DNA of 49,680 bases from Megasphaera cerevisiae DSM 20462 (GTDB taxonomy: Bacteria > Bacillota > Negativicutes > Veillonellales > Megasphaeraceae). Location of the stretch: contig NZ_LEKT01000021.1 of assembly GCF_001045675.1 (NCBI RefSeq), positions 1 to 49,680 on the forward strand, given 5' to 3'. Shown one piece after another: positions 42,266-49,680 of the stretch (positions within the stretch are counted from its first letter, which is position 1; each line of letters begins with the position of its first letter). The notes under the pieces are model-generated. The model was not told the origin of the DNA and made no database searches. It was given only the letters and a program-made list of their open reading frames with translations. A program made the translations under genes and the position numbers.

Positions 42266-43594
42266 TCAGTGAACTAAATGTCCTTTCAACACCCAGGTCT
42301 GGCCCTTGTCGACAGCAACGGGAACCGTGTCACCGACAGCTGCGGTTCCGTCATTTTCCCAAATAATCATCTTATTTCCTGTCGTCCTGCCAAACCAATT
42401 ATTTTCATCATTCTTTGTCGGGCCTTCTACAATCACATCATAGACCTGATGCTCCATGCTTTGATTATGTTCCAAACTAAACACATTTTGCACATCCATA
42501 AGCCGCTGCAGGCGATGACTTTTTTCTTCCTGCGGAATCTGATCCGGCATCTTAGCTGCGGGAGTACCGGTCCGCGGCGAATAGATAAAGGTATACGCCA
42601 TGTCGTATTGAACACGCTTCAGCAAATGCAGCGTATCCTGAAACATCGCTTCTGTTTCACCGGGAAATCCGACAATAATATCTGTCGTAAGTACCAAATC
42701 AGGTATCCGTTTGCGCGCATACGCTGCCAATTCCAAGTAATGGTCCGTTGTATATCCTCTGTTCATTTTTTTCAACAGCTCGTCCGACCCGCATTGAATA
42801 GGCAAATGCATATGATTCACGACTTTTTTGCTTGCAGCAATCGCATCAATCATGGCAAACGTCATATCCTTGGGATGACTCGTCATATATCGCACCCGTT
42901 CAATGCCATCGATAGCATCGACGGCTTGTAGAAGATACGAAAAGTCCGTGCCATCCTTCAGATCCATTCCATAGGAATTTACATTCTGTCCCAGAAGAGT
43001 GATTTCTTTATATCCCTCGGCAGCAATCTGACGAATCTCCTTAACAATGTCAGCTACAGGGCGGCTTACCTCCCGTCCCCGTACATATGGCACAATACAG
43101 TATGTACAAAACTTATTGCAGCCATTCATAATAGGCACCCAGGCAAAAAATTTCTGAAACCGTTTTGCCGGTAAATCATGAAAAGCCGGTATATCCATAT
43201 CAGCTGCCAAATAATGATCCGAAGCCTTCTGCCGCTCTTCAATAAGCGTAATCAGCTGGTGGATGTTATGCGTGCCAATGACCAAATCGACATGCGGCGC
43301 TCTGTCAAAAAGTCTATCCTGCCACTCTTGTGCCATGCAGCCGGTAACAGCAATAAGTAAAGCGGGGTTCCGTTCTTTCAAATGCTTTAATTCACCTATT
43401 TTTCCCAGAATTTTCCCCTCCGCCGTTTCGCGGACACAGCAGGTATTCAGTAAAATGACATCTGCTAATTCCATATCCTCAGTCTTATGATATCCCAACG
43501 CCTCAAGCTGGCCGGCATAGCGTTCGCTGTCGCTTTCGTTCATTTGACACCCGTACGTCTGAATAAACCAGAATTTATTTTTCATTGCATCCAT
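42266..43594 (-). CDS. miaB: tRNA-2-methylthio-N6-dimethylallyladenosine synthase
   Basis: 442 residues, radical SAM methylthiotransferase acting on i6A37 made by MiaA. The N-terminal UPF0004 domain has the three cysteines of the auxiliary cluster (YGCQMNE, TCCVRETAEGK, VTGCMAQE); the radical SAM cluster is CNKFCTYC; a TRAM domain ends the protein. GGAGAG lies eight bases before the ATG. First gene of the eight-gene operon. Confidence 0.96.
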   Translation of the reverse strand: MDAMKNKFWFIQTYGCQMNESDSERYAGQLEALGYHKTEDMELADVILLNTCCVRETAEGKILGKIGELKHLKERNPALLIAVTGCMAQEWQDRLFDRAPHVDLVIGTHNIHQLITLIEERQKASDHYLAADMDIPAFHDLPAKRFQKFFAWVPIMNGCNKFCTYCIVPYVRGREVSRPVADIVKEIRQIAAEGYKEITLLGQNVNSYGMDLKDGTDFSYLLQAVDAIDGIERVRYMTSHPKDMTFAMIDAIAASKKVVNHMHLPIQCGSDELLKKMNRGYTTDHYLELAAYARKRIPDLVLTTDIIVGFPGETEAMFQDTLHLLKRVQYDMAYTFIYSPRTGTPAAKMPDQIPQEEKSHRLQRLMDVQNVFSLEHNQSMEHQVYDVIVEGPTKNDENNWFGRTTGNKMIIWENDGTAAVGDTVPVAVDKGQTWVLKGHLVH

Positions 43595-43644
43595 TGTATA
43601 TTCTCTCCGTTTATATATATATCTTTAATAATGTTTTACATTAT

Positions 43645-43674
43645 ATAATACCATATAGTAAAGGAAATAAGCAA
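43645..43674 (-). promoter_or_regulatory. Candidate promoter of the miaB operon
   Basis: TTGCTT (43674-43669), 18 bp, TATTAT (43650-43645), with an alternative TATAAT at 43645-43640. It overlaps the tail of the oxidoreductase terminator. Confidence 0.4.
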
Positions 43675-43703
43675 TAAAAAAGGAACCGTCTCCGGCCGGT
43701 TCA
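43675..43703 (-). terminator. Terminator of the Gfo/Idh/MocA gene
   Basis: GAACCG pairs with CGGTTC around GAGAC-type loop sequence; on the minus strand the stem is followed by six T. Confidence 0.75.
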
Positions 43704-43803
43704 TCTTTCAAAAGGTATCTTTCATCCATGTCTTTTATGCATTCTGAAAAGGTCAATTCAGCAGAATGAACGCAACCTATAAAAAGTCCGGGCCGTTTTC
43801 TCT

Positions 43804-44793
43804 TTACATAGTGTCTTTTCCCTGCTCTTCCGGATATGTCATTCTCCATGAGCTTCTTATCTGCGTCATGATGTCCATAACATCCGCCGTATATTGCAGG
43901 TGCATTTCATCGGTTTCTCCCGACAATGATGTTTCCATATCCCGGATTTCATACCATAACGCATCATCACGTTTCCCACTGGAAATAATTTCCTGTCGGG
44001 CATCCTCTGTATAGGTAATCACAGCCTTATCCGCCCGGGGATATTCATAAATTTCTATATAGCCCTTATCATATGCGATCATACCGCGCTTAGGTTGTTT
44101 GGCATGAAGCGACAGGGAGACAGCAGCCATCTCCTGTCGGGAATTCATCAGCAGAATACCGGCCTGTTCATCTACGCCACTGGACGCAAACTTCACCTGT
44201 GACACAATCTGCCCCGGAGTCTCTGCCATGAACCACCTGACGAAGGAAAGCGCATACACACCGATATCTAAAAGGGCGCCGCCTGCCAGAGACCGATTAA
44301 AGAATCGATTTGTCATATCATATTCCTTGTAGCTGCCGAAATTCATCTGAATCATGCGCAGCGGTCCCAGTATACCGTCTGCCATTATTTCACGAAGCTT
44401 TTTATACAAAGGCATGTGATAAATAGTCATGGCTTCCGCCAAAACCACCTGATTCGCTTCGGCTATGGCTGCCGCAGTTTGCAGTTCCTGTGCATTCAAC
44501 ATAATAGACTTTTCACATAATACATGCTTTCCCTGTCGCAGCGCTTCGCATACATATGAAAAATGCGTATTATGCGGTGTCGAAATATAAATAACATCCA
44601 CATTTTTATCGGCAAAGAGGTCTTGAATTGTATCATAAACAACAGGAATTCCATGTTGTTCTGCAAAAGAAACTGCATTTGCATGCGTTCTGTTTGCTAC
44701 GCCATACAGCTGCCGTCCTTTTTTATGCATCGCGTCGGCCAATTGATTGGCAATGACACCACACCCCAAAGTAGCCCAACGGTAATTTTTCAT
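43804..44793 (-). CDS. Gfo/Idh/MocA-family oxidoreductase
   Basis: 329 residues. N-terminal Rossmann fold with LGCGVIANQLADA binding NAD(P), STPHNTHFSY and LCEKSIMLNAQE; the family EKP motif is EKS here. The C-terminal half (MTIYHMPLYKKLREIM, GGALLDIGVYALSF) is the substrate domain. The sugar or related substrate is unknown. The ATG at 44793 has GGGAGG eight bases upstream; the longer frame to 44835 lacks support. Monocistronic with its own promoter and terminator. Confidence 0.9.
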   Translation of the reverse strand: MKNYRWATLGCGVIANQLADAMHKKGRQLYGVANRTHANAVSFAEQHGIPVVYDTIQDLFADKNVDVIYISTPHNTHFSYVCEALRQGKHVLCEKSIMLNAQELQTAAAIAEANQVVLAEAMTIYHMPLYKKLREIMADGILGPLRMIQMNFGSYKEYDMTNRFFNRSLAGGALLDIGVYALSFVRWFMAETPGQIVSQVKFASSGVDEQAGILLMNSRQEMAAVSLSLHAKQPKRGMIAYDKGYIEIYEYPRADKAVITYTEDARQEIISSGKRDDALWYEIRDMETSLSGETDEMHLQYTADVMDIMTQIRSSWRMTYPEEQGKDTM

Positions 44794-44839
44794 TTGTATA
44801 CCTCCCAGAGCGAAATGGTATAACCAATTCAACATAATT

Positions 44840-44869
44840 ATTGTATACTGGCAGTATTGAATTTGTCAA
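44840..44869 (-). promoter_or_regulatory. Promoter of the Gfo/Idh/MocA gene
   Basis: TTGACA (44869-44864), 18 bp, TACAAT (44845-44840). Confidence 0.75.
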
Positions 44870-44969
44870 TCCTTCTCATAAAATATACATAGCCCACTCA
44901 AAGTGTCCGTCACTGCCTTCTGTCCCCTCATCCGTGCATCACATACTATATACTTATAATACATTAAAA

Positions 44970-45006
44970 TAGCAGGACAAATGATGATATGCATCTGCCC
45001 TGCTAT
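44970..45006 (-). terminator. Probable terminator of the aminotransferase gene
   Basis: TAGCAGG and CCTGCTA form a perfect 7-bp stem with a 22-nt loop; on the minus strand ATTTTAATG follows, a weak U-tract. Confidence 0.5.
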
Positions 45007-45063
45007 ACAAGTAAAAAGAATCATGCCGGCCGGCAAAAAACACCCGATCCATCAGCACATCTC

Positions 45064-46236
45064 TTATTTTTGATATTTTTTAACGAACCGTGCCATCCGT
45101 TTGATCGCTTCTTCAATAGTTTCCATACTAGCAGCATAGGAGATGCGGACAAACCCTTCTCCGTTATCACCAAACGCGGAACCGGGCACTACCGCTACTT
45201 CTTCCTCCTGCACCAGCTTTTCACAGAATTCAGACGACGTCATTCCGGTTGAACGGATATCCGGGAAAATGTAAAATGCCCCTTTGGGTTCGAATACAGG
45301 CAGCCCCATATCGCATAAGCCTTTATAAATAACCTTGCGGCGGCGGTCATATTCTTGCCGCATTTCTTGTACTTCCTCATCGCATTCCTTCAGCGCGGTA
45401 ATACCACCGAACTGCGCCTGTGTATTTGCGCACATGATTGCGTATTGATGCAGTTTGAGAATCGGGGCCAGTCCTTCACGAGGCGCGCAGATATAGCCAA
45501 GACGCATGCCGGTCATGGCCCAAGCCTTGGAAAACCCGTTAAACACAATAGTCCGCTGCCGCATATCCGGCAATTTAGCAAAGGAAGTAAACTTCACATC
45601 CCCATATACTAATTCACAATAAATTTCATCTGCCATAACAACAAGATCATGTTTTTTCACAAATTCGGCAATAGGCAGTAATTCTTCAGCCGTCATCGCC
45701 GTACCTGTCGGATTGTTGGGATATCCAATAACAATGGCTTTGGTTTTTGGCGTAACCACTTTTTCCAGTGACTGCACGGTCAGTTTAAAATCATCTTTCG
45801 CATAGGTCGGAACAAATACGGCTTTTCCGCCTGCCACCTCTACGGCAGCAGGATACGCCACATATGCCGGATCAGGAATAAGGACTTCATCGCCCGGCTC
45901 CGTATATGCCAGCAAGGCCATCGTTAAGCCTTCGGATACCCCTACAGTAACAAGTATTTCATCTTTAGGATCATAATCAACACCATAATGAGTGGAAAAA
46001 TATGCCGCAATACTTTCACGTAACTCAATCATTCCCGAATTCGCTGTATAACTTGTTTCCTTGTGATCCAGACTGGTCTTCATTGCCTCCAGCACCTTGT
46101 CCGGAGCGGCAAAATCTGGTTCACCAATGCTCAATGACAGCACATCCTTGACTTGTGCCGCAATATCAAAAAACTTACGAATACCAGAAGGTTTGATTTG
46201 CGTAACGTTTGAAGCCGTTTTACTTTCCCAATTCAT
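45064..46236 (-). CDS. Class I/II pyridoxal-phosphate aminotransferase
   Basis: 390 residues of the aspartate aminotransferase fold. IGEPDF (38-43), GYPNNPTGTAM (171-181), ADEIYCELVY and the PLP lysine K237 in NGFSKAWAMTGMRLGY; the C-terminal RISYA holds the arginine that binds the substrate carboxylate. The amino acid used cannot be told from sequence. The ATG at 46236 has AAGGCGGTG upstream; the longer frame to 46332 is mostly intergenic. It follows alanine racemase, which makes alanine a reasonable guess. Confidence 0.9.
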   Translation of the reverse strand: MNWESKTASNVTQIKPSGIRKFFDIAAQVKDVLSLSIGEPDFAAPDKVLEAMKTSLDHKETSYTANSGMIELRESIAAYFSTHYGVDYDPKDEILVTVGVSEGLTMALLAYTEPGDEVLIPDPAYVAYPAAVEVAGGKAVFVPTYAKDDFKLTVQSLEKVVTPKTKAIVIGYPNNPTGTAMTAEELLPIAEFVKKHDLVVMADEIYCELVYGDVKFTSFAKLPDMRQRTIVFNGFSKAWAMTGMRLGYICAPREGLAPILKLHQYAIMCANTQAQFGGITALKECDEEVQEMRQEYDRRRKVIYKGLCDMGLPVFEPKGAFYIFPDIRSTGMTSSEFCEKLVQEEEVAVVPGSAFGDNGEGFVRISYAASMETIEEAIKRMARFVKKYQK

Positions 46237-46352
46237 AGTATACACCGCCTTATTAAATTCAATGATTATTATATAGTCTGCAAAACGATTGATGGACATG
46301 CGGGCCTGCATGCATCTCTTTTTTACATGCACTGGCCGGTATGTATACTTGC

Positions 46353-47561
46353 TTAATCAAACAGATACTCCAAGCTTCGTACAATCTTGCCATCCTTTAC
46401 GTATACCCGGGGAACCCTGCGATTAATATTACAAATAATTTCATGGTCTATTGTCCCAATTAAATCGGCCAATTCCTCCAGCGGAAGTGACACGCCATCC
46501 TGACTGCCAAATAAAACCACTTCATCGCCTGACTGGACATCAGGAATATCCGTGACATCAATCATGCACTGATCCATACAAATATTTCCCACCTGCCGTG
46601 CCCGTCTGCCATGAATGAGCACTTCCGCCCGGTTTGATAAAAGCCTTGGGTAGCCATCAGAATATCCGAGAGGCAGTGTCGCGATTTTTGTCGTTTTTTC
46701 TGCTTTGAAATGCCTGCCATAACTCACGGTATCTCCCGCATGAATTATTTTGACATATGTCACACAGCAGCGCAGTGACATGACAGGACGGGGTATGAAG
46801 TCTCTGCATCTGACTTCATGTGAGGGATCGTAGCCATATTGAATGATTCCAGGCCGCACCATATCACTACGCAAGTCAGGAAACTCTACCACACCGGCAC
46901 TATTGCAGCAGTGAAAATAATGAATAGGTACTTTCTGTTCAGCAAGTCGTTTACGGAACCAGGAAAATTGTTCATATTGTTTTTTTGTAAAATCAGTATC
47001 CTCCCGGCCAGCCATGTCGGAAACGGCAAAGTGAGTAAACAAACCATCCAGAACAACATTTGAAAGCATAGATATTTTCTGGATTTCTTCGACACTATCT
47101 TCACAAGGCCGGTACCCGATACGCCCCATACCGGTGTCTACCGCAATATGCAGATTGACAATACGCCCCTGACGGACCGCTTCATCAGAAAACTGCTTGG
47201 CATCCACATAGCGGAATACTGCCCCATCCACGCCATAGGTAATCAGTTCTTCGGCACGCCGGCCGTCAGTGTGGCCTAAGATGATAATTCTGGAAGTAAT
47301 GCCTGCATGCCGGAGTTCTACTGCTTCATCCAGGCACGCCACCGCCAAACGGTCCGCGCCTTCCCGCAGAAAGGTTTTCGCCACTTCGACAGCCCCGTGT
47401 CCATATGCGTTTGCTTTAACAACAGCCGCAATCAAAATATCCGGGCCCGTCATTTTTCGTATATTCCGCATATTATACCCGGCCGCATCCAGATCAATCT
47501 GCGCCCAAACCGGCCTTCTTTTAAAATCATTTTCAATAAAATGAATCTCCACACGTATCAT
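46353..47561 (-). CDS. alr: Alanine racemase
   Basis: 402 residues, PLP enzyme making D-alanine for peptidoglycan. The PLP lysine is K49 in VVKANAYGHGA; the TIM barrel follows with HIAVDTGMGRIGY and FTHFAVSD; the second-base tyrosine is in DTVSYGRHF; the C-terminal beta domain has GYSDGYPR and GNICMDQCMIDVT. The ATG at 47561 gives about 15 residues more than the shortest homologues; the upstream ribosome site is weak, so the exact start is uncertain. Lies 35 bases after the permease gene. Confidence 0.95.
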   Translation of the reverse strand: MIRVEIHFIENDFKRRPVWAQIDLDAAGYNMRNIRKMTGPDILIAAVVKANAYGHGAVEVAKTFLREGADRLAVACLDEAVELRHAGITSRIIILGHTDGRRAEELITYGVDGAVFRYVDAKQFSDEAVRQGRIVNLHIAVDTGMGRIGYRPCEDSVEEIQKISMLSNVVLDGLFTHFAVSDMAGREDTDFTKKQYEQFSWFRKRLAEQKVPIHYFHCCNSAGVVEFPDLRSDMVRPGIIQYGYDPSHEVRCRDFIPRPVMSLRCCVTYVKIIHAGDTVSYGRHFKAEKTTKIATLPLGYSDGYPRLLSNRAEVLIHGRRARQVGNICMDQCMIDVTDIPDVQSGDEVVLFGSQDGVSLPLEELADLIGTIDHEIICNINRRVPRVYVKDGKIVRSLEYLFD

Positions 47562-47596
47562 CTTCTTTCTACCGAGCTTAGTTATCCCGCATTGTT

Positions 47597-49027
47597 TCAG
47601 CGATTAGAAGGATCCGTGGCATCTCCTTCATAGTGAGCCAGTTCTACTCTGTCCCGTTTATTGATCCCTGCAATATAATATACTGCAATCAATGCGATAA
47701 GCCAGATACCGGTTGCAATAATGCCAATTCGTGTATTAGCACTAAACAGAGCTGACACAAGAACAACTGCAAAAAAGAGAATCGTAAAATAGTTTGAATA
47801 CGGACTGAAAGGCATTTTATACCGAATTTTATCCCGTTGATCAACCGGAATAGATTTGCGATAGCTCATCTGACAAAACAGGATCATAATCCATGTGACC
47901 ATGCAGGCAAACGCACTGACAGACGTGACAATTTCAAACACGGCTGCTGGCAGGAAGTAATTCAGCGCAACACCTATCAGCATAAACATGACAGAAATGA
48001 TAATCGCGCGATAGGGAACCTTATTGGCACTGACGGCAGAGAAATATTTAGGTGCCGTTCCCAGCAGGGACAGATTATACAACATCCGTCCGGTGCTGTA
48101 CACGCCAGAGTTGCAGGAAGACAAGGCCGCAGTAATAACTACAAAGTTTATAATATGAGCCGCACTGCCAATCCCCAGTTCTTCAAAGACCATAACAAAA
48201 GGACTGCCGCGGTGACCGATCTGGTCCCAGGGGTATAAGGACATAATAACAAGCAATGCCAAAATATAGAATAAGAGAATTCGATACAGTACCTTATCAA
48301 TAGCCGCAGATAAGGTTTTTTCCGGATTATGGGCTTCCCCGGCAGTCACCCCGATAACTTCAATGCCAACATAGGCAAACAGCACCATCAGCAGCGTACT
48401 GAACACCCCGCTGATCCCATTCGGGAAAAAGCCGCCATGGGCCGTCAGATTACTGAGACCGATAGCCACCCCGTTGTTCCCCAATCCGAAGAAAATCATA
48501 CCGCAACCAGATATAATCAGGAACACAATAGTAACAATCTTGATCAACGCAAACCAAAATTCAAATTCGCCATACGCTTTGACGGAAATCATATTGGCAC
48601 ACGTCATAAGTGCCAGGGCAATCAGGCAGGTAATCCACTGCGGCAGATCCGGCAGCCACAAATGAACGTATACCCCTACAGCGGTAATTTCTGCCATGCA
48701 GGTAACGACCCATACATACCAGTAATTCCAACCAGACACATATCCTGCCAACGGACTTAAAAACTGGTACGCATGCGCACTGAACGAGCCTGAAACAGGA
48801 TATTCAATCGTTATTTCACCCATGGCACGCATAACAAAAAATATGGCAATACCGGCAACCATGTAGGCAACAACAACAGCGGGACCAGCCTTTTCAATTG
48901 CGGACGCAGAGCCTAAAAATAATCCAACGCCAATAGCCCCGCCCAATGCAATTAACTGAATATGGCGTTCCTGCAATCCCCGATTCAACTCTTCATGTAC
49001 AACCTTGGTGGTGTCTTGGTCACTCAT
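47597..49027 (-). CDS. Amino acid permease (APC superfamily, AAT type)
   Basis: 476 residues with about 12 membrane helices. RGLQERHIQLIALGGAIGVGLF followed by LGSA is the signature N-terminal helix of the AAT family (ProY, HutT, CycA); EYPVSGSFSAHAYQF and FAYVGIEVIGVTAGEAHNPE are also typical. Relatives carry proline, histidine, or alanine/D-serine; being next to alanine racemase favours alanine, but this is inference. The ATG at 49027 has AGAGGTG eight bases upstream. The longer frame to 49111 is unlikely. Confidence 0.88.
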   Translation of the reverse strand: MSDQDTTKVVHEELNRGLQERHIQLIALGGAIGVGLFLGSASAIEKAGPAVVVAYMVAGIAIFFVMRAMGEITIEYPVSGSFSAHAYQFLSPLAGYVSGWNYWYVWVVTCMAEITAVGVYVHLWLPDLPQWITCLIALALMTCANMISVKAYGEFEFWFALIKIVTIVFLIISGCGMIFFGLGNNGVAIGLSNLTAHGGFFPNGISGVFSTLLMVLFAYVGIEVIGVTAGEAHNPEKTLSAAIDKVLYRILLFYILALLVIMSLYPWDQIGHRGSPFVMVFEELGIGSAAHIINFVVITAALSSCNSGVYSTGRMLYNLSLLGTAPKYFSAVSANKVPYRAIIISVMFMLIGVALNYFLPAAVFEIVTSVSAFACMVTWIMILFCQMSYRKSIPVDQRDKIRYKMPFSPYSNYFTILFFAVVLVSALFSANTRIGIIATGIWLIALIAVYYIAGINKRDRVELAHYEGDATDPSNR

Positions 49028-49433
49028 AAATTTGCACCTCTTTCCATATAAATAATCTAACGCACTGTCAATTTCTTTCCGATATTCCAAGGACGTATAA
49101 AGCATGACCACGAGCGGCCGCTTCGTGCATAAAAAGTCATTTTCAATAATTAATAGTTAGTTTAAACATGATTTATACGTAATTTATTTTTGCATTTTAA
49201 TTATAATCTCTTTTCTAAAATAAGTCCATTTTTTTAGTAATTTTTAATCTAATTTTAATTTAATATAAAATTATTAGTAAATAATTTGTATTCATATAAA
49301 TATTACTGTCATATTATTTGATATATGTAAATGATTTATCTACCGTTATTTAAACGTTTTAGCAATATTCACAGTATCAAATACGCAGTATCAATATTAA
49401 GAATTCATTTTCATGATAAACCGTTACATCGTT
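49028..49433. other. AT-rich intergenic region next to the right IS256 end
   Basis: No gene is supported. A TTGACA near 49068 lies before the permease gene but its -10 match is poor. An imperfect palindrome CACGAGCGGCCGCTTCGTG is at 49111-49129. From about 49140 to 49433 the sequence is strongly AT-rich with no clear repeats or hairpins. Nothing resembles the missing part of corA. Confidence 0.6.
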
Positions 49434-49680
49434 GGGTTTGTCAAGTTAAGTGTGTAAGTTTTTTTAGGTATCATAAAAGAAGATGCGTTACCAGTGATTG
49501 CTGGCTTTAAAATTTCTCGTATTTCAGGATACGAGCTTGCAGCTTATCATCCATAGCCAACTGGTTTCTGACCATCGCCCAGTTCTGGATATGATGCCCT
49601 TCCCACTTGGCATAGAGTTCCTTTACCCTGAGATAGAGAACCTTGAAGACAGATTCCTCGCTGGAGAACGAGCCCTTCTT
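49434..49680 (-). mobile_element. IS256-family insertion sequence, 3' end (right copy)
   Basis: Exact reverse complement of 1-247. The inner junction is at 49433/49434 (AACGATGT then the terminal GGGTTTGTCAAG). The rest of the element lies beyond the window. Confidence 0.85.
49507..49680 (-). CDS. IS256-family transposase, C-terminal fragment (right copy)
   Basis: Encodes the same 57-residue transposase tail as 1-174, stop TAA at 49509-49507. The 5' part and catalytic residues are outside the window. Confidence 0.85.
   Translation of the reverse strand, partial: KKGSFSSEESVFKVLYLRVKELYAKWEGHHIQNWAMVRNQLAMDDKLQARILKYEKF

Noticed and set aside
43625-43849. 74-codon minus-strand frame after the oxidoreductase
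   Set aside because: It overlaps the end of the oxidoreductase gene in another frame and runs through its terminator; no ribosome site.
1-49680. Composite transposon carrying the whole window
   Set aside because: The cargo is core housekeeping and only the inner IS ends are seen; outer target duplications cannot be examined. A contig broken at repeats is the simpler reading.

Overview
The window reads as chromosomal DNA of a Negativicutes bacterium, most likely of the Megasphaera/Anaeroglobus group. The best evidence is the acyl-CoA dehydrogenase-EtfB-EtfA cluster, which closely resembles the Megasphaera elsdenii proteins as I recall them, with a four-residue-shorter dehydrogenase. Supporting signs are a T-box-controlled thrS, a SCIFF peptide locus, LarE, split transketolase and a SufCBDSU operon. 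Base composition looks moderate (judged by eye, not counted), below what I recall for M. elsdenii, so another species of the group is likelier. Almost every gene is on the minus strand; the plus-strand exceptions are the corA remnant, lgt, an EamA transporter and a MerR regulator.

The first and last 247 bases are a perfect inverted repeat. Each copy is the 3' end of an IS256-family element (last 57 codons of the transposase plus the terminal sequence), pointing inward. The left copy is inserted in a corA-type gene and leaves only its C-terminal membrane part. The window therefore looks like a contig cut at both ends inside the same insertion sequence.

Reading left to right: rnhB and rbgA; thrS with a T-box leader; an electron-bifurcating acyl-CoA dehydrogenase/ETF operon with its own promoter and tandem upstream dyads; a Nudix hydrolase; leuS; a secreted SleL-like glycosidase divergent from lgt; the suf iron-sulfur operon; the scfA-scfB SCIFF locus (the 46-residue precursor is easily missed) with a small membrane protein; a DUF2262-like protein; an arh-larE-nth group; nicotinate phosphoribosyltransferase; an EamA transporter; a split transketolase; and a 27-codon membrane microprotein with its own promoter and terminator.

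Between about 29.5 and 33.2 kb the gene density drops. This stretch holds a candidate structured RNA with promoter and terminator, a monocistronic tRNA-Val(GAC), an orphan radical SAM/SPASM protein behind a long structured leader, a TlpA-like protein that has lost one of its two redox cysteines, and an AdhR-like MerR regulator with Cys52.

From 33.3 to 43.6 kb is one tightly packed eight-gene operon (miaB-mutS-mutL-methyltransferase-miaA-ynbB-rnmV-rsmA) joining mismatch repair with tRNA and rRNA maturation. The right end has a Gfo/Idh/MocA oxidoreductase and an amino acid permease-alanine racemase-aminotransferase group, then an AT-rich gap up to the second IS256 end.

The genes work together mainly as housekeeping: translation (thrS, leuS, tRNA-Val, miaA/miaB, rsmA, rnmV, rbgA), DNA repair (mutS/mutL, nth, rnhB), Fe-S supply (suf) for the many Fe-S enzymes here (Nth, MiaB, two radical SAM proteins, possibly LarE), and anaerobic energy metabolism (acd-etfBA). 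The items I consider least described are the candidate RNA at 29712-29894, the 27-aa microprotein, the one-cysteine TlpA/MerR pair, the tandem dyads before acd-etfBA, and the leader of the orphan radical SAM gene.
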